Shown here piece after piece: positions 35,880 through 45,383 of a stretch of 64,000 bases of DNA. Source of the stretch: Lachnospiraceae bacterium. Its GTDB lineage: Bacteria; Bacillota; Clostridia; Lachnospirales; Lachnospiraceae. The position numbers and the translations under genes are program-made. The stretch lies in the NCBI GenBank assembly GCA_015057585.1, contig SVEF01000010.1, forward strand, positions 55,260 to 119,259, read 5' to 3'. The notes beneath the pieces were generated by a model. It had not been told where the DNA came from and searched no databases. It saw only the letters and a list, made by a program, of their open reading frames with translations. Each line of letters starts with the position of its first letter. Position 1 is the stretch's first letter.

Positions 35880-35954
35880 TCGCAAAGGCAGGATTTGAAC
35901 CTGCGTTACAGGGCTTATGAAGCCCGGCTGGAACCACCTCCAGTCCACTCTGCG
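35880..35954 (-). tRNA. tRNA-Met (CAT), initiator-like, copy A
   Basis: 75 nt. Acceptor CGCAGAG / CTTTGCG (paired 1-72), the same extended D-arm (CTGG-AGGTGGTT-CCAG) and anticodon region (GGGC-TTCATAA-GCCC) as copy B, T-arm GCAGG-TTCAAAT-CCTGC. The two copies share their middle but differ in acceptor and T stems, so they are diverged duplicates. Could decode Met or, if the C is modified, Ile. Confidence 0.78.
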
Positions 35955-36055
35955 AAACGTATTTTTGCATATAAAAAGACCGCTTGGATATTTTTTCAAA
36001 TATCGTCTGCGGTCATGCTATCACTAACTAAGGTATTCTGTTGTAGAGTAATTCA

Positions 36056-36190
36056 TCACTCTTTCATCAGACTACCTCCAGACCGCATAATATTTCTAGG
36101 CATAATAAAGCACGGAGAATTAAACATACTTCTAGCGTATGCTGTTAAGCGTCGCATATTCATTTCTCTCATCATCATTGTGCTTCTCAT
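36056..36190 (-). CDS. Possible Met/Arg-rich small peptide under the shared promoter box
   Basis: 44 residues starting MRSTMMMREMNMRRLTAYAR and ending MRSGGSLMKE. AAGGAAAGACGTT precedes the chosen ATG. The frame continues upstream to 36250, but that start would lie at the transcript start of the promoter at 36251-36279. No domain recognised. The only product visible downstream of that promoter apart from the tRNA-Met pair, so the real transcript may be the tRNAs. Confidence 0.35.
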   Translation of the reverse strand: MRSTMMMREMNMRRLTAYARSMFNSPCFIMPRNIMRSGGSLMKE

Positions 36191-36250
36191 AACGTCTTTC
36201 CTTTTCTTTACCCAAGGACTAATGTGCGCCCTTGTTTCCTTTCGAATCAT

Positions 36251-36294
36251 AATATATCACAGATTTTGCGGTTTGTCATTCTACTTGTGGTATA
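36251..36294 (-). promoter_or_regulatory. Shared-box promoter P1
   Basis: Minus strand: box TATACCACAAGTAGA, then ATGACA (-35, 36279-36274), 17-base spacer, TATATT (-10, 36256-36251). Same arrangement as five other promoters at 53.0, 53.4, 57.0, 59.1 and 62.8 kb. It faces the initiator-like tRNA pair and small regulator. Confidence 0.65.
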
Positions 36295-36311
36295 AAATAC
36301 TAAGCTCCATT

Positions 36312-36797
36312 TTATACAACTGCTTCCACAATAGTGGCATCTTTGAAGTGAAGCTCCTTAACACCAACTTCTTTCTTCTTGTTAAAGTTAAAGCTCAGCA
36401 TATAGCCCTTCTTCAAATTATAATCCTTCAAATACCCAAGAAGCTGTTCTTCTCCCCGCGCATTATATTCCTCGCCATGCCAAATCTTCATTTCAACAAT
36501 ATACTGCTTTCCTTGAAAATCAATAATCAAATCGGTTCTGCCCATACTTCTTGTTCTGGCTTCAATATAATAATTTCCGGAACCATTGATTAGCGGACGA
36601 ATGTAAAGGAGAAACAGTTTTCTGCCATTGTCTTCAATAAATTTATCTGTACTGTCGGAAAAGCTCTCCGTAAAGTGCTGTACAAATTTCTTTAAAACCA
36701 ACTCCATATTGAGTCCGTTCTCATCAATAAATTGATTCTTGCTCTTCTGACCGGCCTGGTAAGCAGTTTTTGTAAATTTGCCGGATACGATAGCCAC
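36312..36797 (-). pseudogene. C-terminal remnant of an AAA-ATPase-like / PD-(D/E)XK nuclease-superfamily protein
   Basis: The open frame gives 161 residues matching only the C-terminal nuclease-like domain of the large AAA-ATPase-like proteins frequent in gut Firmicutes: ELVLKKFVQHFTESF, GRTDLIIDFQGKQYIVEMKI (the D...E-x-K core), GEEQLLGYLKDY, GYMLSFNFNKKKEVGVKE. The ATPase half (some 350-400 residues) is missing. Upstream it runs into the 5' end of an unrelated SGNH hydrolase gene, so it has no native start. Probably non-functional and marks a recombination junction. Confidence 0.72.
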
Positions 36798-36967
36798 CTT
36801 TGAAACGGAATCACTCCCGCACCAAAGGTGATACTATCGCCTATACATACAATATGTCGCTTTCCCTCACGGGGTCTTGGTGCCATTGGATGCCAGTATC
36901 GGTATGTGCCATAGACTGAGGCTAGTACCAATGCGCCAACTGCCCCAAAAAATACTCTCAGTTTCAC
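36770..36967 (-). pseudogene. 5' fragment of an SGNH/GDSL hydrolase gene
   Basis: Starts MKLRVFFGAVGALVLASVYG (signal-anchor), then RHIVCIGDSITFGAGV, the block I motif with the catalytic serine, and about SYPANLQKLL before the sequence changes to the remnant nuclease in another frame (junction roughly 36745-36800). Only 60-odd of about 220 expected residues remain. Its ATG overlaps the stop of the GH1 gene by 4 bases, so it was once the last gene of the glycan operon, presumably an esterase removing acyl groups. Confidence 0.7.
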
Positions 36968-38274
36968 AGATACTCTCCGTTTGTTTCAATTATTTTCCTA
37001 TACTCGTAGGCAGAATCCTTAAAAGTTCGTTTTTGTGTCTGATAATCCACATGAACCAGACCAAATCGTGGTTCGTATCCTTCCGCCCACTCAAAGTTAT
37101 CTAACATAGACCAATACTGGTAACCCATCACTGGGATACCCTCAGATACAGCCTGTTTCACTCCTGCAAGGTACTCATAGATAAAGTTAATGCGTTTTTT
37201 ATCATGTACCCTTCCATCGGAGCTAATCACATCATTATCCGCCATACCATTTTCTGTAACCAACACCGGTAATCCATATCGCTCATGCATGAACTTTATG
37301 GTATAGTAAAGCACACGACCATCAATTACCCATCCCATGGAAGTCAGCCTGTCAGGATTTCCGGATGCCGGCTTATTACCCCAACTTCCTTCCTGAAACG
37401 GTTGATACACATTCACGCCAATAAAATCGAGGTCACATTGAATCTTTGGCATGTCTTTTTTTCTCGTACGATACACACCATAAGCAGTAACAGGTTTGCC
37501 CTTAAAAATCGGATCTCCCCACCAACGATTACCCATTGTACCTAATCCGTCATAGAATGTCTTTCTTCTGGCTTCTTCCAGCGCCTCTTTGGAATCATCC
37601 TTTGGAATATAAGCCCCCGCTGCCATAGCAATACCAATCTTTACCTGCTGTTTGGCATACTTGCGAATTGTTTTTACTGATTCTGCATGGGTCAGCATAC
37701 AAATTCTGGTCAGCTTTGACATGGACAGATACTTATGCTGAAATGGCGCATGCGCTCCTTGCATATAACCATTCATGATAAAGCACTGAGGTTCATTCAT
37801 CGGCATCCAATATTTCACACGGTCAGACAAAGCCTCTACCACTACTCTGGTATATTCCGCAAACAGCGGAATGATTTTTTCACTGAGCCAGCCACCCTTC
37901 TCATAAACCCAAACCGGCGTATCCCAGTGAAAAATGGTTACCATCGGCTCAATTCCGTTTGCAATCAGTTCATCGACCAAATTGGAATAAAATCGAAGTC
38001 CGGCAGGATTTACCCTTCCCTCCTCAGGAATTACCCGGGACCAGGAGATGGAAAACCGATAACTTTTTAGTCCCATCTCTTTCATCAATGCAACATCCTC
38101 TTTATACCGATGATAATGGTCACAAGCATCGTGACAGTTATCACTGTTTTTTATTTTGGAAGCAGGTGCAACATCCCAAATACTTGGGCTTCTGCCATCA
38201 ACATTCCATCCACCTTCAACTTGTGCTGAAGCAGTTGCTGCTCCCCACAAAAAATCTTTTGGAAATACACTCAT
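36964..38274 (-). CDS. Glycoside hydrolase family 1 beta-glucosidase
   Basis: Cytosolic retaining beta-glycosidase (6-phospho or free glucosides/galactosides). 436 residues: MSVFPKDFLWGAATASAQVE, YRFSISWSRVIPEEG, the acid/base glutamate in WMPMNEPQCF, and the nucleophile in VTENGMADND; the YQYWSMLDNFEWAEGY segment near the end binds substrate. No signal peptide. The start was shortened to 38274, where AGGAGG lies nine bases upstream. Two bases from the GH78 stop and overlapping the truncated SGNH gene, so late in the operon. Confidence 0.93.
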   Translation of the reverse strand: MSVFPKDFLWGAATASAQVEGGWNVDGRSPSIWDVAPASKIKNSDNCHDACDHYHRYKEDVALMKEMGLKSYRFSISWSRVIPEEGRVNPAGLRFYSNLVDELIANGIEPMVTIFHWDTPVWVYEKGGWLSEKIIPLFAEYTRVVVEALSDRVKYWMPMNEPQCFIMNGYMQGAHAPFQHKYLSMSKLTRICMLTHAESVKTIRKYAKQQVKIGIAMAAGAYIPKDDSKEALEEARRKTFYDGLGTMGNRWWGDPIFKGKPVTAYGVYRTRKKDMPKIQCDLDFIGVNVYQPFQEGSWGNKPASGNPDRLTSMGWVIDGRVLYYTIKFMHERYGLPVLVTENGMADNDVISSDGRVHDKKRINFIYEYLAGVKQAVSEGIPVMGYQYWSMLDNFEWAEGYEPRFGLVHVDYQTQKRTFKDSAYEYRKIIETNGEYL

Positions 38275-38275
38275 T

Positions 38276-40564
38276 TTACATTTCCTCCTTAAATTCATGA
38301 ATTCCTTCCGACACGGTATACTCTTGTCCACTCGGAAGAACCACCCTGCACTCCGTGCCATGCGGCACGGTTACCATTAGCCGGAAAATACTTTCTTTTT
38401 GTTCCCATCTGACACGAATGCTTCCATAAGGACTTTTCGTTTCACACTCCGCCCATGTAATATCTTCACCCGGAACCGGTTTTACCTGAAATCTTTCATA
38501 TCCAGGTTCCAATGGTTCCAGCCCAGCCACACGCCGATATAAGAAATCTCCCACTGCACCACTGGCATAATGATTAAAGGAAACCATGCCACCGCCTTTG
38601 CTATCCTCCCACGGGCAGGAGCCATCTTCCGCTAACGCATCCCATCTTTCCCAAATGGTAGTTCCTCCTGTCTTTACCTCATGCAGCCATGACGGACACT
38701 TGGTATTCATAAGCATTTTATAGGCCACGTCTGCATATCCGTTGTCGGCCAGAACAAACAATATGTAAGGTGTTCCCGGAAAACCTGTGCCGATACAATA
38801 GTCATTTTTCTTTACCAGTTTCACTAAGTTTTGCAAAGCAGCTTCCTTTACACTTCCCTCCAGCATTCCAAAATAAAGCGGCAGAACATAGCCGGTCTGG
38901 AATTCTTTGGTCAGAGTTCCGGTACCGTTTAACAAAATATCACTGTAACTTTTTGCAACTGTTTCCGAATACCTGCGATATTCTTCCTCATCCTTGGTAT
39001 TTCCTAAAATCCCTGCTATACGCGAAAGCAGACTGCTTGTATTGTATAAAGATACGGTGGCTGTCCATTTAGAACGTCGCTGCCAATCCGCAAAATCTCC
39101 GTCCGGTGCCGTCCAGTCACCATAATGACACATGGCAGGAGTATGCCAGATATAACGTCGTTTTCCAAAGGAAAACATTCTTGCCCATCCCTGACAAGCA
39201 CCTACATATCGTTTCATTGCTTCATAATTTTCTTCCAGAATAGCCCTATTTCCGGTAGCCTGATACACCGCCCATGGAGCGAGTAAAATCACATCTCCCC
39301 AAAAATCTGTTGCCATGTGATATAGGGTGTACGGAAACCGATAATGGTGCGCCGGAACCGTGTTCGGAATGCCTCCGGTAGGAAGCTGTTCTGCCCGGAC
39401 ATCCCGGAGCCATTTTCTCAAAAACTTCTCCATATCAAAATTAAAACACGCGGTTTGAGCAAACACAGCAATATCTCCTGTCCATCCAAGCCGTTCATCT
39501 CTTTGTGGGCAATCAGTTGGTATCTCCACAAAATTGGACTTTGCACTCCATCTGATATTTTCCTGCAAACGATTCAACATCTCGTTAGAACATTTAAAAT
39601 TTCCGATTTGCTCTATATCCGAATACAATACAAAACCACTTACCTCTATATTTTCTTCTTCAATTCCTTCCACGGTTATATAGCGGAACCCCATATAAGT
39701 AAATCGCGGATGATATTCCTGTGCTCCCTCCTTACAAATATAGGTCACAGTTGCCTTAGCAGTACGTAGAAATTTAGTGTTCAGTTCACCATGCTTATTT
39801 AACACCTCTGCATGTTTTACCGTGATTTGCTGCCCATTCTTAGCATTACAAATGCGTAGTTGCACCACACCTGCAAAGTTTTGTCCAAAATCATAAAGGA
39901 GCTTCCCGGAAGGAGTATGACCGACAGATATCGGACGAAGGACCTCATGGACTTTCACACCACCATCTGTTTGTATTGAAAGCATAGGCTTAATACGAAG
40001 TTTCTCCGGTGTCGCTTGTCTAAATGATAGCTTATGCATCTCAATTGTCGCATCCACGGTTTCGCCGTCGTATAAATCTGCCTCCAAAATGGAACCATTT
40101 TCACACACCTGCCAGTCCGTATCCGTACCCAGCACCATCTTCTCTCCCTTTTCATATTCCAAATGAATTTCCAGCAACAACGCCTGCCGATCACCATAGA
40201 ATTTGTTCTTCCGGGACATGGTATAAGAACCGACCGCCCAGCCACCGGCAACGGTAACTAAAAGCTCATTTTCCTGTTTCAGATAATCTGTTACATCATA
40301 AACCTGATATTGCAGATAATGTGCATAAGAAGTAAAGCCCGGAGCAAAGAACTGATTTCCTACTTTCTCTCCGTTTAGCTCCAGTTCATAGATTCCTAAT
40401 GCAGTTGCCACAATTTGTGCACTCTTTATTATTCCTTGCAAGGAAAATTCTTTTTTAAATAGCATCGGATGAGGAGAAGTCTTTTTACCAGAGAAAACAA
40501 AACTATTATCACTAATCCACTTTGCTTTACCTGCAAATTTCATATTATAAAGCAACTCTCTCAC
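38276..40564 (-). CDS. Glycoside hydrolase family 78 alpha-L-rhamnosidase
   Basis: Removes terminal alpha-rhamnose from plant glycans or flavonoid/saponin glycosides. 762 residues with N-terminal beta-sandwich domains (AQIVATALGIYELELNGEKV), the (alpha/alpha)6 barrel motif PTDCPQRDERLGWTGDIAVF, GGTTIWERWDAL and the C-terminal beta domain. No signal peptide, so it acts on imported substrates. Start uncertain: GTG 40564 lies just after the transporter stop, while ATG 40543 is seven codons later; neither has a strong ribosome site. Its presence tells that rhamnose-containing oligosaccharides are a target of this operon. Confidence 0.9.
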   Translation of the reverse strand: MRELLYNMKFAGKAKWISDNSFVFSGKKTSPHPMLFKKEFSLQGIIKSAQIVATALGIYELELNGEKVGNQFFAPGFTSYAHYLQYQVYDVTDYLKQENELLVTVAGGWAVGSYTMSRKNKFYGDRQALLLEIHLEYEKGEKMVLGTDTDWQVCENGSILEADLYDGETVDATIEMHKLSFRQATPEKLRIKPMLSIQTDGGVKVHEVLRPISVGHTPSGKLLYDFGQNFAGVVQLRICNAKNGQQITVKHAEVLNKHGELNTKFLRTAKATVTYICKEGAQEYHPRFTYMGFRYITVEGIEEENIEVSGFVLYSDIEQIGNFKCSNEMLNRLQENIRWSAKSNFVEIPTDCPQRDERLGWTGDIAVFAQTACFNFDMEKFLRKWLRDVRAEQLPTGGIPNTVPAHHYRFPYTLYHMATDFWGDVILLAPWAVYQATGNRAILEENYEAMKRYVGACQGWARMFSFGKRRYIWHTPAMCHYGDWTAPDGDFADWQRRSKWTATVSLYNTSSLLSRIAGILGNTKDEEEYRRYSETVAKSYSDILLNGTGTLTKEFQTGYVLPLYFGMLEGSVKEAALQNLVKLVKKNDYCIGTGFPGTPYILFVLADNGYADVAYKMLMNTKCPSWLHEVKTGGTTIWERWDALAEDGSCPWEDSKGGGMVSFNHYASGAVGDFLYRRVAGLEPLEPGYERFQVKPVPGEDITWAECETKSPYGSIRVRWEQKESIFRLMVTVPHGTECRVVLPSGQEYTVSEGIHEFKEEM

Positions 40565-40569
40565 CTCTC

Positions 40570-42261
40570 TTATCTGGACTTTGCTTTCTGCTTTTTTGCC
40601 TTCTTTTCCAATTTAGCAAAATATTTGGCATTCTCCGTATCAAAATCAAGGCCCTTCTTTGCACAGTATTCTTTCAAATCTTCTATACGGTTTTCTTCTG
40701 TAACGCGGGCATTTTCTTCTGCTTCCATACGTTCCAGTTCCTCCGGTTCTATCCACTCTTCACCACGTGCCAAAACCGCAGCCTTTTTACGTTCCAAAAG
40801 TTCTGCATTAATCATCGGCAGCTTCTTTTCCACATCCATAAAAGGCAAGAGGATTACATATGCCGTTGCCAAAATAATATCAAATAAGTAAAATGCCGTT
40901 GCCATAAAGCTGATGACTTCATTACTTGGTGTTACACCAACCACATCCACAAATCCCATTTTTAAAATAGTGGATTCATAGCCACCGGCAAAAGGAGCAT
41001 AAACTGCCGTTTGAAGTGCCGTAATAATGGACACGCCCATTAATCCTTCCAGACGCAGACCGGACTTATGTTCCACGGAATCATAGGCATAGCACAACAA
41101 AGTTGCGGTAATATACAAATTAGGAAGATAGCCCAGCTGGCGAATAAAGCCTGCCACAAAGGCAACAATCATATTACTAGGCTGCAACCAACCGATTACA
41201 CTTCCGATAAGAACCAAACCGTAGCCCACGAAAGACACATTCCTAATACCGAATTTCTTTGCCAGAGGATAAATTGCAAAGGCACCAATCCCCAGCGGCA
41301 CACCGGTAACCACCTGATAGATGGTGAACATAGCCCAGTTGTCCTCACCGCCCAATAGATACTTGATATAAAAATACTGAACATTGCCGCCCTTAAAATT
41401 ATCTACGATGCCGCCAATGGTCATAAGGATTGTGAAAATCACAAAATATTTGTTGGTAAGAAGTGCTTTCAGCTGTGCTCTTACAGGAATGTTGTTGGTG
41501 TTACCTTGGTTCTGCACATCCTCAATAACACGCTCTTTTGTATAGAAATACTCCATAAGCAGCAAAGGAATCGCCACAATAGAAAGAATGGTTAACAGTA
41601 CTGCATAACCACCAAGATCATGCTCCAGCCACATAGGAAGCACTACCATGTTTACCAACATACCGATAATGATACCGGAAATCAAGGTCCAAGACATCTG
41701 ACGAATAAATTTCAGGTGTGCCTTCTCTTTCGCGCTACGGGACGAAATAGATACAATGGTGTCCCGGAACAGGTAGAAATAGGTAGACCCCACCGTGTGG
41801 TAAGCAATAAGCAGGAAGAAGAACCAGTACCAATAGCCTTCACCCAACGTAGTGCCGGAGAACTGGAATATCAGCAGACCGATAATGATGGACACAAAAC
41901 CGAATATCAGATGCCAAGGACGCATACGCCCCTGTCGGGATTTCGTGTGCTGCATGAGCCAGCCGTTAACCAGACCAAGTACCACCGCAAGGAGCTTGGC
42001 AACGGTCATGATAACTTCGTAATAGCCGCCCATTTTCTGAATCATTTCTATATTTTCTGTTCCATACATAGCGCCGGTTTGCTGGGTAAAGAATTTTTCC
42101 ACCAGCGCTGCAATGGTGTTGACCACAAAGATAAGACCCAGTGGTCCTATCAAATGACCCAATATCCATTCCTTGCGGGAAACAGACCTGGTTTTTGCTT
42201 TCGAATCCATGAAAGGCTTCTCGAATATGCCCTTGCTTAGTAATGTGATAGATTTACTCAT
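40570..42261 (-). CDS. GPH-type sugar:cation symporter
   Basis: 563 residues, twelve membrane helices of the glycoside-pentoside-hexuronide family (MFS clan), with HTKSRQGRMRPWHLIFGF after helix 2 to 3 resembling the GPH loop signature, and a long charged C-terminal tail (EEWIEPEELERMEAEENARV) with coiled-coil character. Imports the oligosaccharides degraded by the surrounding hydrolases. ATG follows GGAGGAAACATT; four-base overlap (ATGA) with the upstream GH43 stop. Only transporter of the operon. Confidence 0.85.
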   Translation of the reverse strand: MSKSITLLSKGIFEKPFMDSKAKTRSVSRKEWILGHLIGPLGLIFVVNTIAALVEKFFTQQTGAMYGTENIEMIQKMGGYYEVIMTVAKLLAVVLGLVNGWLMQHTKSRQGRMRPWHLIFGFVSIIIGLLIFQFSGTTLGEGYWYWFFFLLIAYHTVGSTYFYLFRDTIVSISSRSAKEKAHLKFIRQMSWTLISGIIIGMLVNMVVLPMWLEHDLGGYAVLLTILSIVAIPLLLMEYFYTKERVIEDVQNQGNTNNIPVRAQLKALLTNKYFVIFTILMTIGGIVDNFKGGNVQYFYIKYLLGGEDNWAMFTIYQVVTGVPLGIGAFAIYPLAKKFGIRNVSFVGYGLVLIGSVIGWLQPSNMIVAFVAGFIRQLGYLPNLYITATLLCYAYDSVEHKSGLRLEGLMGVSIITALQTAVYAPFAGGYESTILKMGFVDVVGVTPSNEVISFMATAFYLFDIILATAYVILLPFMDVEKKLPMINAELLERKKAAVLARGEEWIEPEELERMEAEENARVTEENRIEDLKEYCAKKGLDFDTENAKYFAKLEKKAKKQKAKSR

Positions 42262-43661
42262 AATGTTTCCTCCGTTTTCTTTATTTCAAAATAAAGCATA
42301 TCCATGCTGTGTTTACCACAATAGGTAAAAAACAATGCATGTTTGCCCTGAGGGATATTACAATTCAAAGTGGCGGTATTCCAGTTTTGCGAGGAAGGAA
42401 GAGCAACAACTGCAACAGCTTCTCCGTCTTCCTGTAAGGACAGAGCGATTTTACCACTGCCCCGGTAAGTCACCGCAATTTGGTAAGTACCACCTGTAAA
42501 TGCAAAATATTTAAATCCTGCGACGCAGCCGTTTTTCAGATTTTTAATGTAATAATCTGACTTTCTGTCATCATCCTGCCCGCTTTGGGTCACATATGGC
42601 TTGCCAAATGGCCATTGCAGACCGGGCAATACCTTTTTATTCATAAGATTACAAACAATGTAGGCCGGGTATGTGCCCTCATCCATTAGTGGTTTTCCGT
42701 TTAAACCGCAGCTTGTAGCCTCCGCCTGTCGAATTGTACCGTCCGATTCGATGGTGACAGGCTCTGCCACCGCTTGCCTGGAAAACCCGGTGTTATTAGT
42801 CTGCCGGTGGTCGAAGATGTACCACTGACCATTTAACTGAACCATCCCGCCGTGATTGTTCCCGGTGGGATAAGCAGGGTTCTGTACCGTATGTCCGTTC
42901 AATCCAATATCGGAAGTGGAATGAATAGGGCCCCGATGTACGAAATCCTTGTCCGGATAGCAGCTTGTTGCATAGTGCAGACCGGAAGCATTTCGAACCG
43001 GGTAGACGATGTAGTAAAGGTCTTGAATTTTACGAACTGACGGGCCCTCAAAATAAGCATCCGTCATCCAACTTGCGGTGCCCGGAAGTATTACCTTTGG
43101 GGATTGCTTTACGGTTTTCATGTCTGTTTCCAGTTCCATAACCGTACATCCTGCCATGTTGCGCTTCACCTTAGTTGTTGTGCTCCGATGACTGGAACCG
43201 GAATACAACCAGACACGCCCATCATCAATTAGTACCGCAGGGTCAAACATAAAGTATTCGCCCTCATTGTCCCCCACAATTTTACCGTCCGGATAACATA
43301 CCTCACCATAAAATTCATATTTGCCGCAAGGTGTATCACATACCGCAACGCCGATAACTGAAGTGTCGTCCTTGGAATAGTAAAGGTAAAATCTGCCGTC
43401 CAGCCCCTGCACCACATCCGGCGCATATAAATTACCCTTACGGCTGTCCTGACCCTTGGTGTAAATCACACCTTCGTAACGCCAGTCGGACAAGTCATCT
43501 AATGGAGCAGACCACCCAACATAGTCGTTTTCGCAATACCATGTTCCACCAAATTTATCGTGACTGCCAAACAGATACAGTCTATCTCCAAAAATTCGCG
43601 GTTCTCCATCCGGGATATACTCCCACGGCGGAAGAAACGGATTATACACTTGTTTTTTCAC
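42258..43661 (-). CDS. Glycoside hydrolase family 43 with C-terminal carbohydrate-binding-like domain
   Basis: Five-bladed beta-propeller arabinofuranosidase/xylosidase type. 467 residues; GEPRIFGDRLYLFGSHD starts blade 1, APDVVQGLDGRFYLYYS contains the pKa-modulating Asp, FMFDPAVLIDDGRVWLY the next blade, and AYFEGPSVRKIQDLYYIVY carries the catalytic glutamate. The last 110 residues (FKYFAFTGGTYQIAVTYRGS ...) look like a CBM6-type beta-sandwich. GTG 43661 is chosen because AGGAGG is eight bases upstream; the longer fr ame begins inside that site. Overlaps the neighbouring stops on both sides. Confidence 0.83.
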   Translation of the reverse strand: MKKQVYNPFLPPWEYIPDGEPRIFGDRLYLFGSHDKFGGTWYCENDYVGWSAPLDDLSDWRYEGVIYTKGQDSRKGNLYAPDVVQGLDGRFYLYYSKDDTSVIGVAVCDTPCGKYEFYGEVCYPDGKIVGDNEGEYFMFDPAVLIDDGRVWLYSGSSHRSTTTKVKRNMAGCTVMELETDMKTVKQSPKVILPGTASWMTDAYFEGPSVRKIQDLYYIVYPVRNASGLHYATSCYPDKDFVHRGPIHSTSDIGLNGHTVQNPAYPTGNNHGGMVQLNGQWYIFDHRQTNNTGFSRQAVAEPVTIESDGTIRQAEATSCGLNGKPLMDEGTYPAYIVCNLMNKKVLPGLQWPFGKPYVTQSGQDDDRKSDYYIKNLKNGCVAGFKYFAFTGGTYQIAVTYRGSGKIALSLQEDGEAVAVVALPSSQNWNTATLNCNIPQGKHALFFTYCGKHSMDMLYFEIKKTEETL

Positions 43662-43666
43662 AGTCA

Positions 43667-45382
43667 TCACCTCCTAAGCAGAATCGCTGTAATAATCTGA
43701 TACAGCCCTTGCCAAAATTTATTTTCATTAACAATTCTCAAAATACCATCTCCGGCTTTTCCATCCAGTATTCCACCCGCTTGTGTACTGCACTCATTGA
43801 TTGTCAAACTCAGCATTCCGGAATAATACCGTGGAACAAGTTTCTTTAATAATTTCAAAAGTCGTCTGCCACCGGGTGTCAGCTTCATTTGCTCTAAAAC
43901 AGAATCCCTTGTAAAGGACTGCTCTTCTCCCGGTTCCAATGCTGTGCAGAGAATTGCCATATAGGGTTTTCCGGGAAGCGGAATGTTCGCACATCCTTGT
44001 ACCGGATGGGGTAATTCCTCTATGATCATATTCCATGTATCAATAATCTGCACTCGGAAAGAACCGCCACCTAACATGTGCATGGTATAACACATAGGTT
44101 GATAAAATCCAAAATATACGATTTGACTATCTGTCCCGGCAATGGCTCGTGCGATATTATTTGTTCCTGATTCACTTAAGAACCTAATGTTAGGACAGTT
44201 TTCCATGACACTTCTCAAAAATTTGATTCTTTCTTGGCTTTCCCCCTTCAGTACTCCACCATGGCTCCACCAGATGTTCTCGCCTATATAAGCTTCACTG
44301 TGACCAAGAAAGCCTCCGCGTGCTACAGCCTCCCAGAATCTTCGCACCAGTTCCTGAGCCGTAATACCACCCCACCAGGCATTTAAGTTACCTTCATATA
44401 CACATTCATCAATCACTACCGGCTTCCCAAATTTCTCTCTCCAGTAGTCTGTGTACTCTGCCGTCAGAAACATTTCTGTCCGTTGGATGGAACTATGTGT
44501 AAGGTTGGAATCCCGGTGGTCATACATTTTTTCCATTTGATGAATACTAACTAAATGTCCGTAGGAATCCTGCTCCCTGACAAAGCGAATCAGCTTTTTC
44601 CAGGCAGACTGCCTTTTCTTATAGCCGTTACGAATAAGGTCATATTCATTTGCAAGACTCCACCACACATTGCTATAGGCAGAAAGCCTTGCAACGATAT
44701 ATCGCAAATATCTCCTATCCTGTTCCTCTGTCATATAATTAAACCGCCAATTATCTGCTTCATATGGATGAAACAGGATAATATCTGCCTGTATCCCTAA
44801 TCTTTGAAGTTTTGCAACACAGTCATCCAAATGCCTGAAAAATGTCACATTAGGTTTATCGTAGTCAAAGCCTGTCTCCAAGCTTCCCTCAAAAGGATAT
44901 ACTTCCGGTTGGTGATGATTCTGCTCATACCACTTGGGAAATACACAGAAACGCAGTTTGCTGAAATATCCACGGGACAAGGTATCCAAGGTTTGCGCCT
45001 GTAAATGCTTTGCTTGGTGAATCCATGCGTAGCAAGTAGTACCTGCATCAAAATAGGATGTACCATCTTGATAAGCAAACCAATACTTTCCCTTAACCTG
45101 TACCATTCCATGACTATCTCCGTCTGCCTCTATACACTGAAAGATACCTCTATGCCCATTCAGTTCCGTAATATCGGATTTTGTAATATAGTGATACTCA
45201 CCCTCCGCCTGCGGCATAAAACGAAACACAAAAGCTCCATCACCATCATAAAAACCCTGTACGATTTTCTTTCTGCCATCCGGTTGGATAATCTCTGCGG
45301 CAAATGGAACATCAAAGGGATTTCCATCAAATTTAGCATTAAATCCAGCTTCAAAAAAGCTGTACTTTGCAATTCCTTTCAT
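43667..45382 (-). CDS. DUF5060/DUF4038-type putative glycoside hydrolase
   Basis: 571 residues. N-terminal beta domain (KYSFFEAGFNAKFDGNPFDV) as in DUF5060, then a TIM barrel of DUF4038/GH140-related type: FDAGTTCYAWIHQ, SKLRFCVFPKWYEQN, IILFHPYEADNW, NVWWSLANEYDLIRN (acid/base candidate Glu), VVIDECVYEGN (nucleophile candidate). The tail is a small beta-sandwich. Known relatives act on apiose- or plant-polymer side chains; the exact linkage cannot be set here. ATG 45382 has GGAAGGATTTTGAT upstream; one base from the GH3 stop. Confidence 0.78.
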   Translation of the reverse strand: MKGIAKYSFFEAGFNAKFDGNPFDVPFAAEIIQPDGRKKIVQGFYDGDGAFVFRFMPQAEGEYHYITKSDITELNGHRGIFQCIEADGDSHGMVQVKGKYWFAYQDGTSYFDAGTTCYAWIHQAKHLQAQTLDTLSRGYFSKLRFCVFPKWYEQNHHQPEVYPFEGSLETGFDYDKPNVTFFRHLDDCVAKLQRLGIQADIILFHPYEADNWRFNYMTEEQDRRYLRYIVARLSAYSNVWWSLANEYDLIRNGYKKRQSAWKKLIRFVREQDSYGHLVSIHQMEKMYDHRDSNLTHSSIQRTEMFLTAEYTDYWREKFGKPVVIDECVYEGNLNAWWGGITAQELVRRFWEAVARGGFLGHSEAYIGENIWWSHGGVLKGESQERIKFLRSVMENCPNIRFLSESGTNNIARAIAGTDSQIVYFGFYQPMCYTMHMLGGGSFRVQIIDTWNMIIEELPHPVQGCANIPLPGKPYMAILCTALEPGEEQSFTRDSVLEQMKLTPGGRRLLKLLKKLVPRYYSGMLSLTINECSTQAGGILDGKAGDGILRIVNENKFWQGLYQIITAILLRR

Positions 45383-45383
45383 A

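Noticed and set aside
35754..35999. 81-codon minus-strand frame
   Set aside because: It is the translation of the two tRNA-Met genes and the tRNA fragment.
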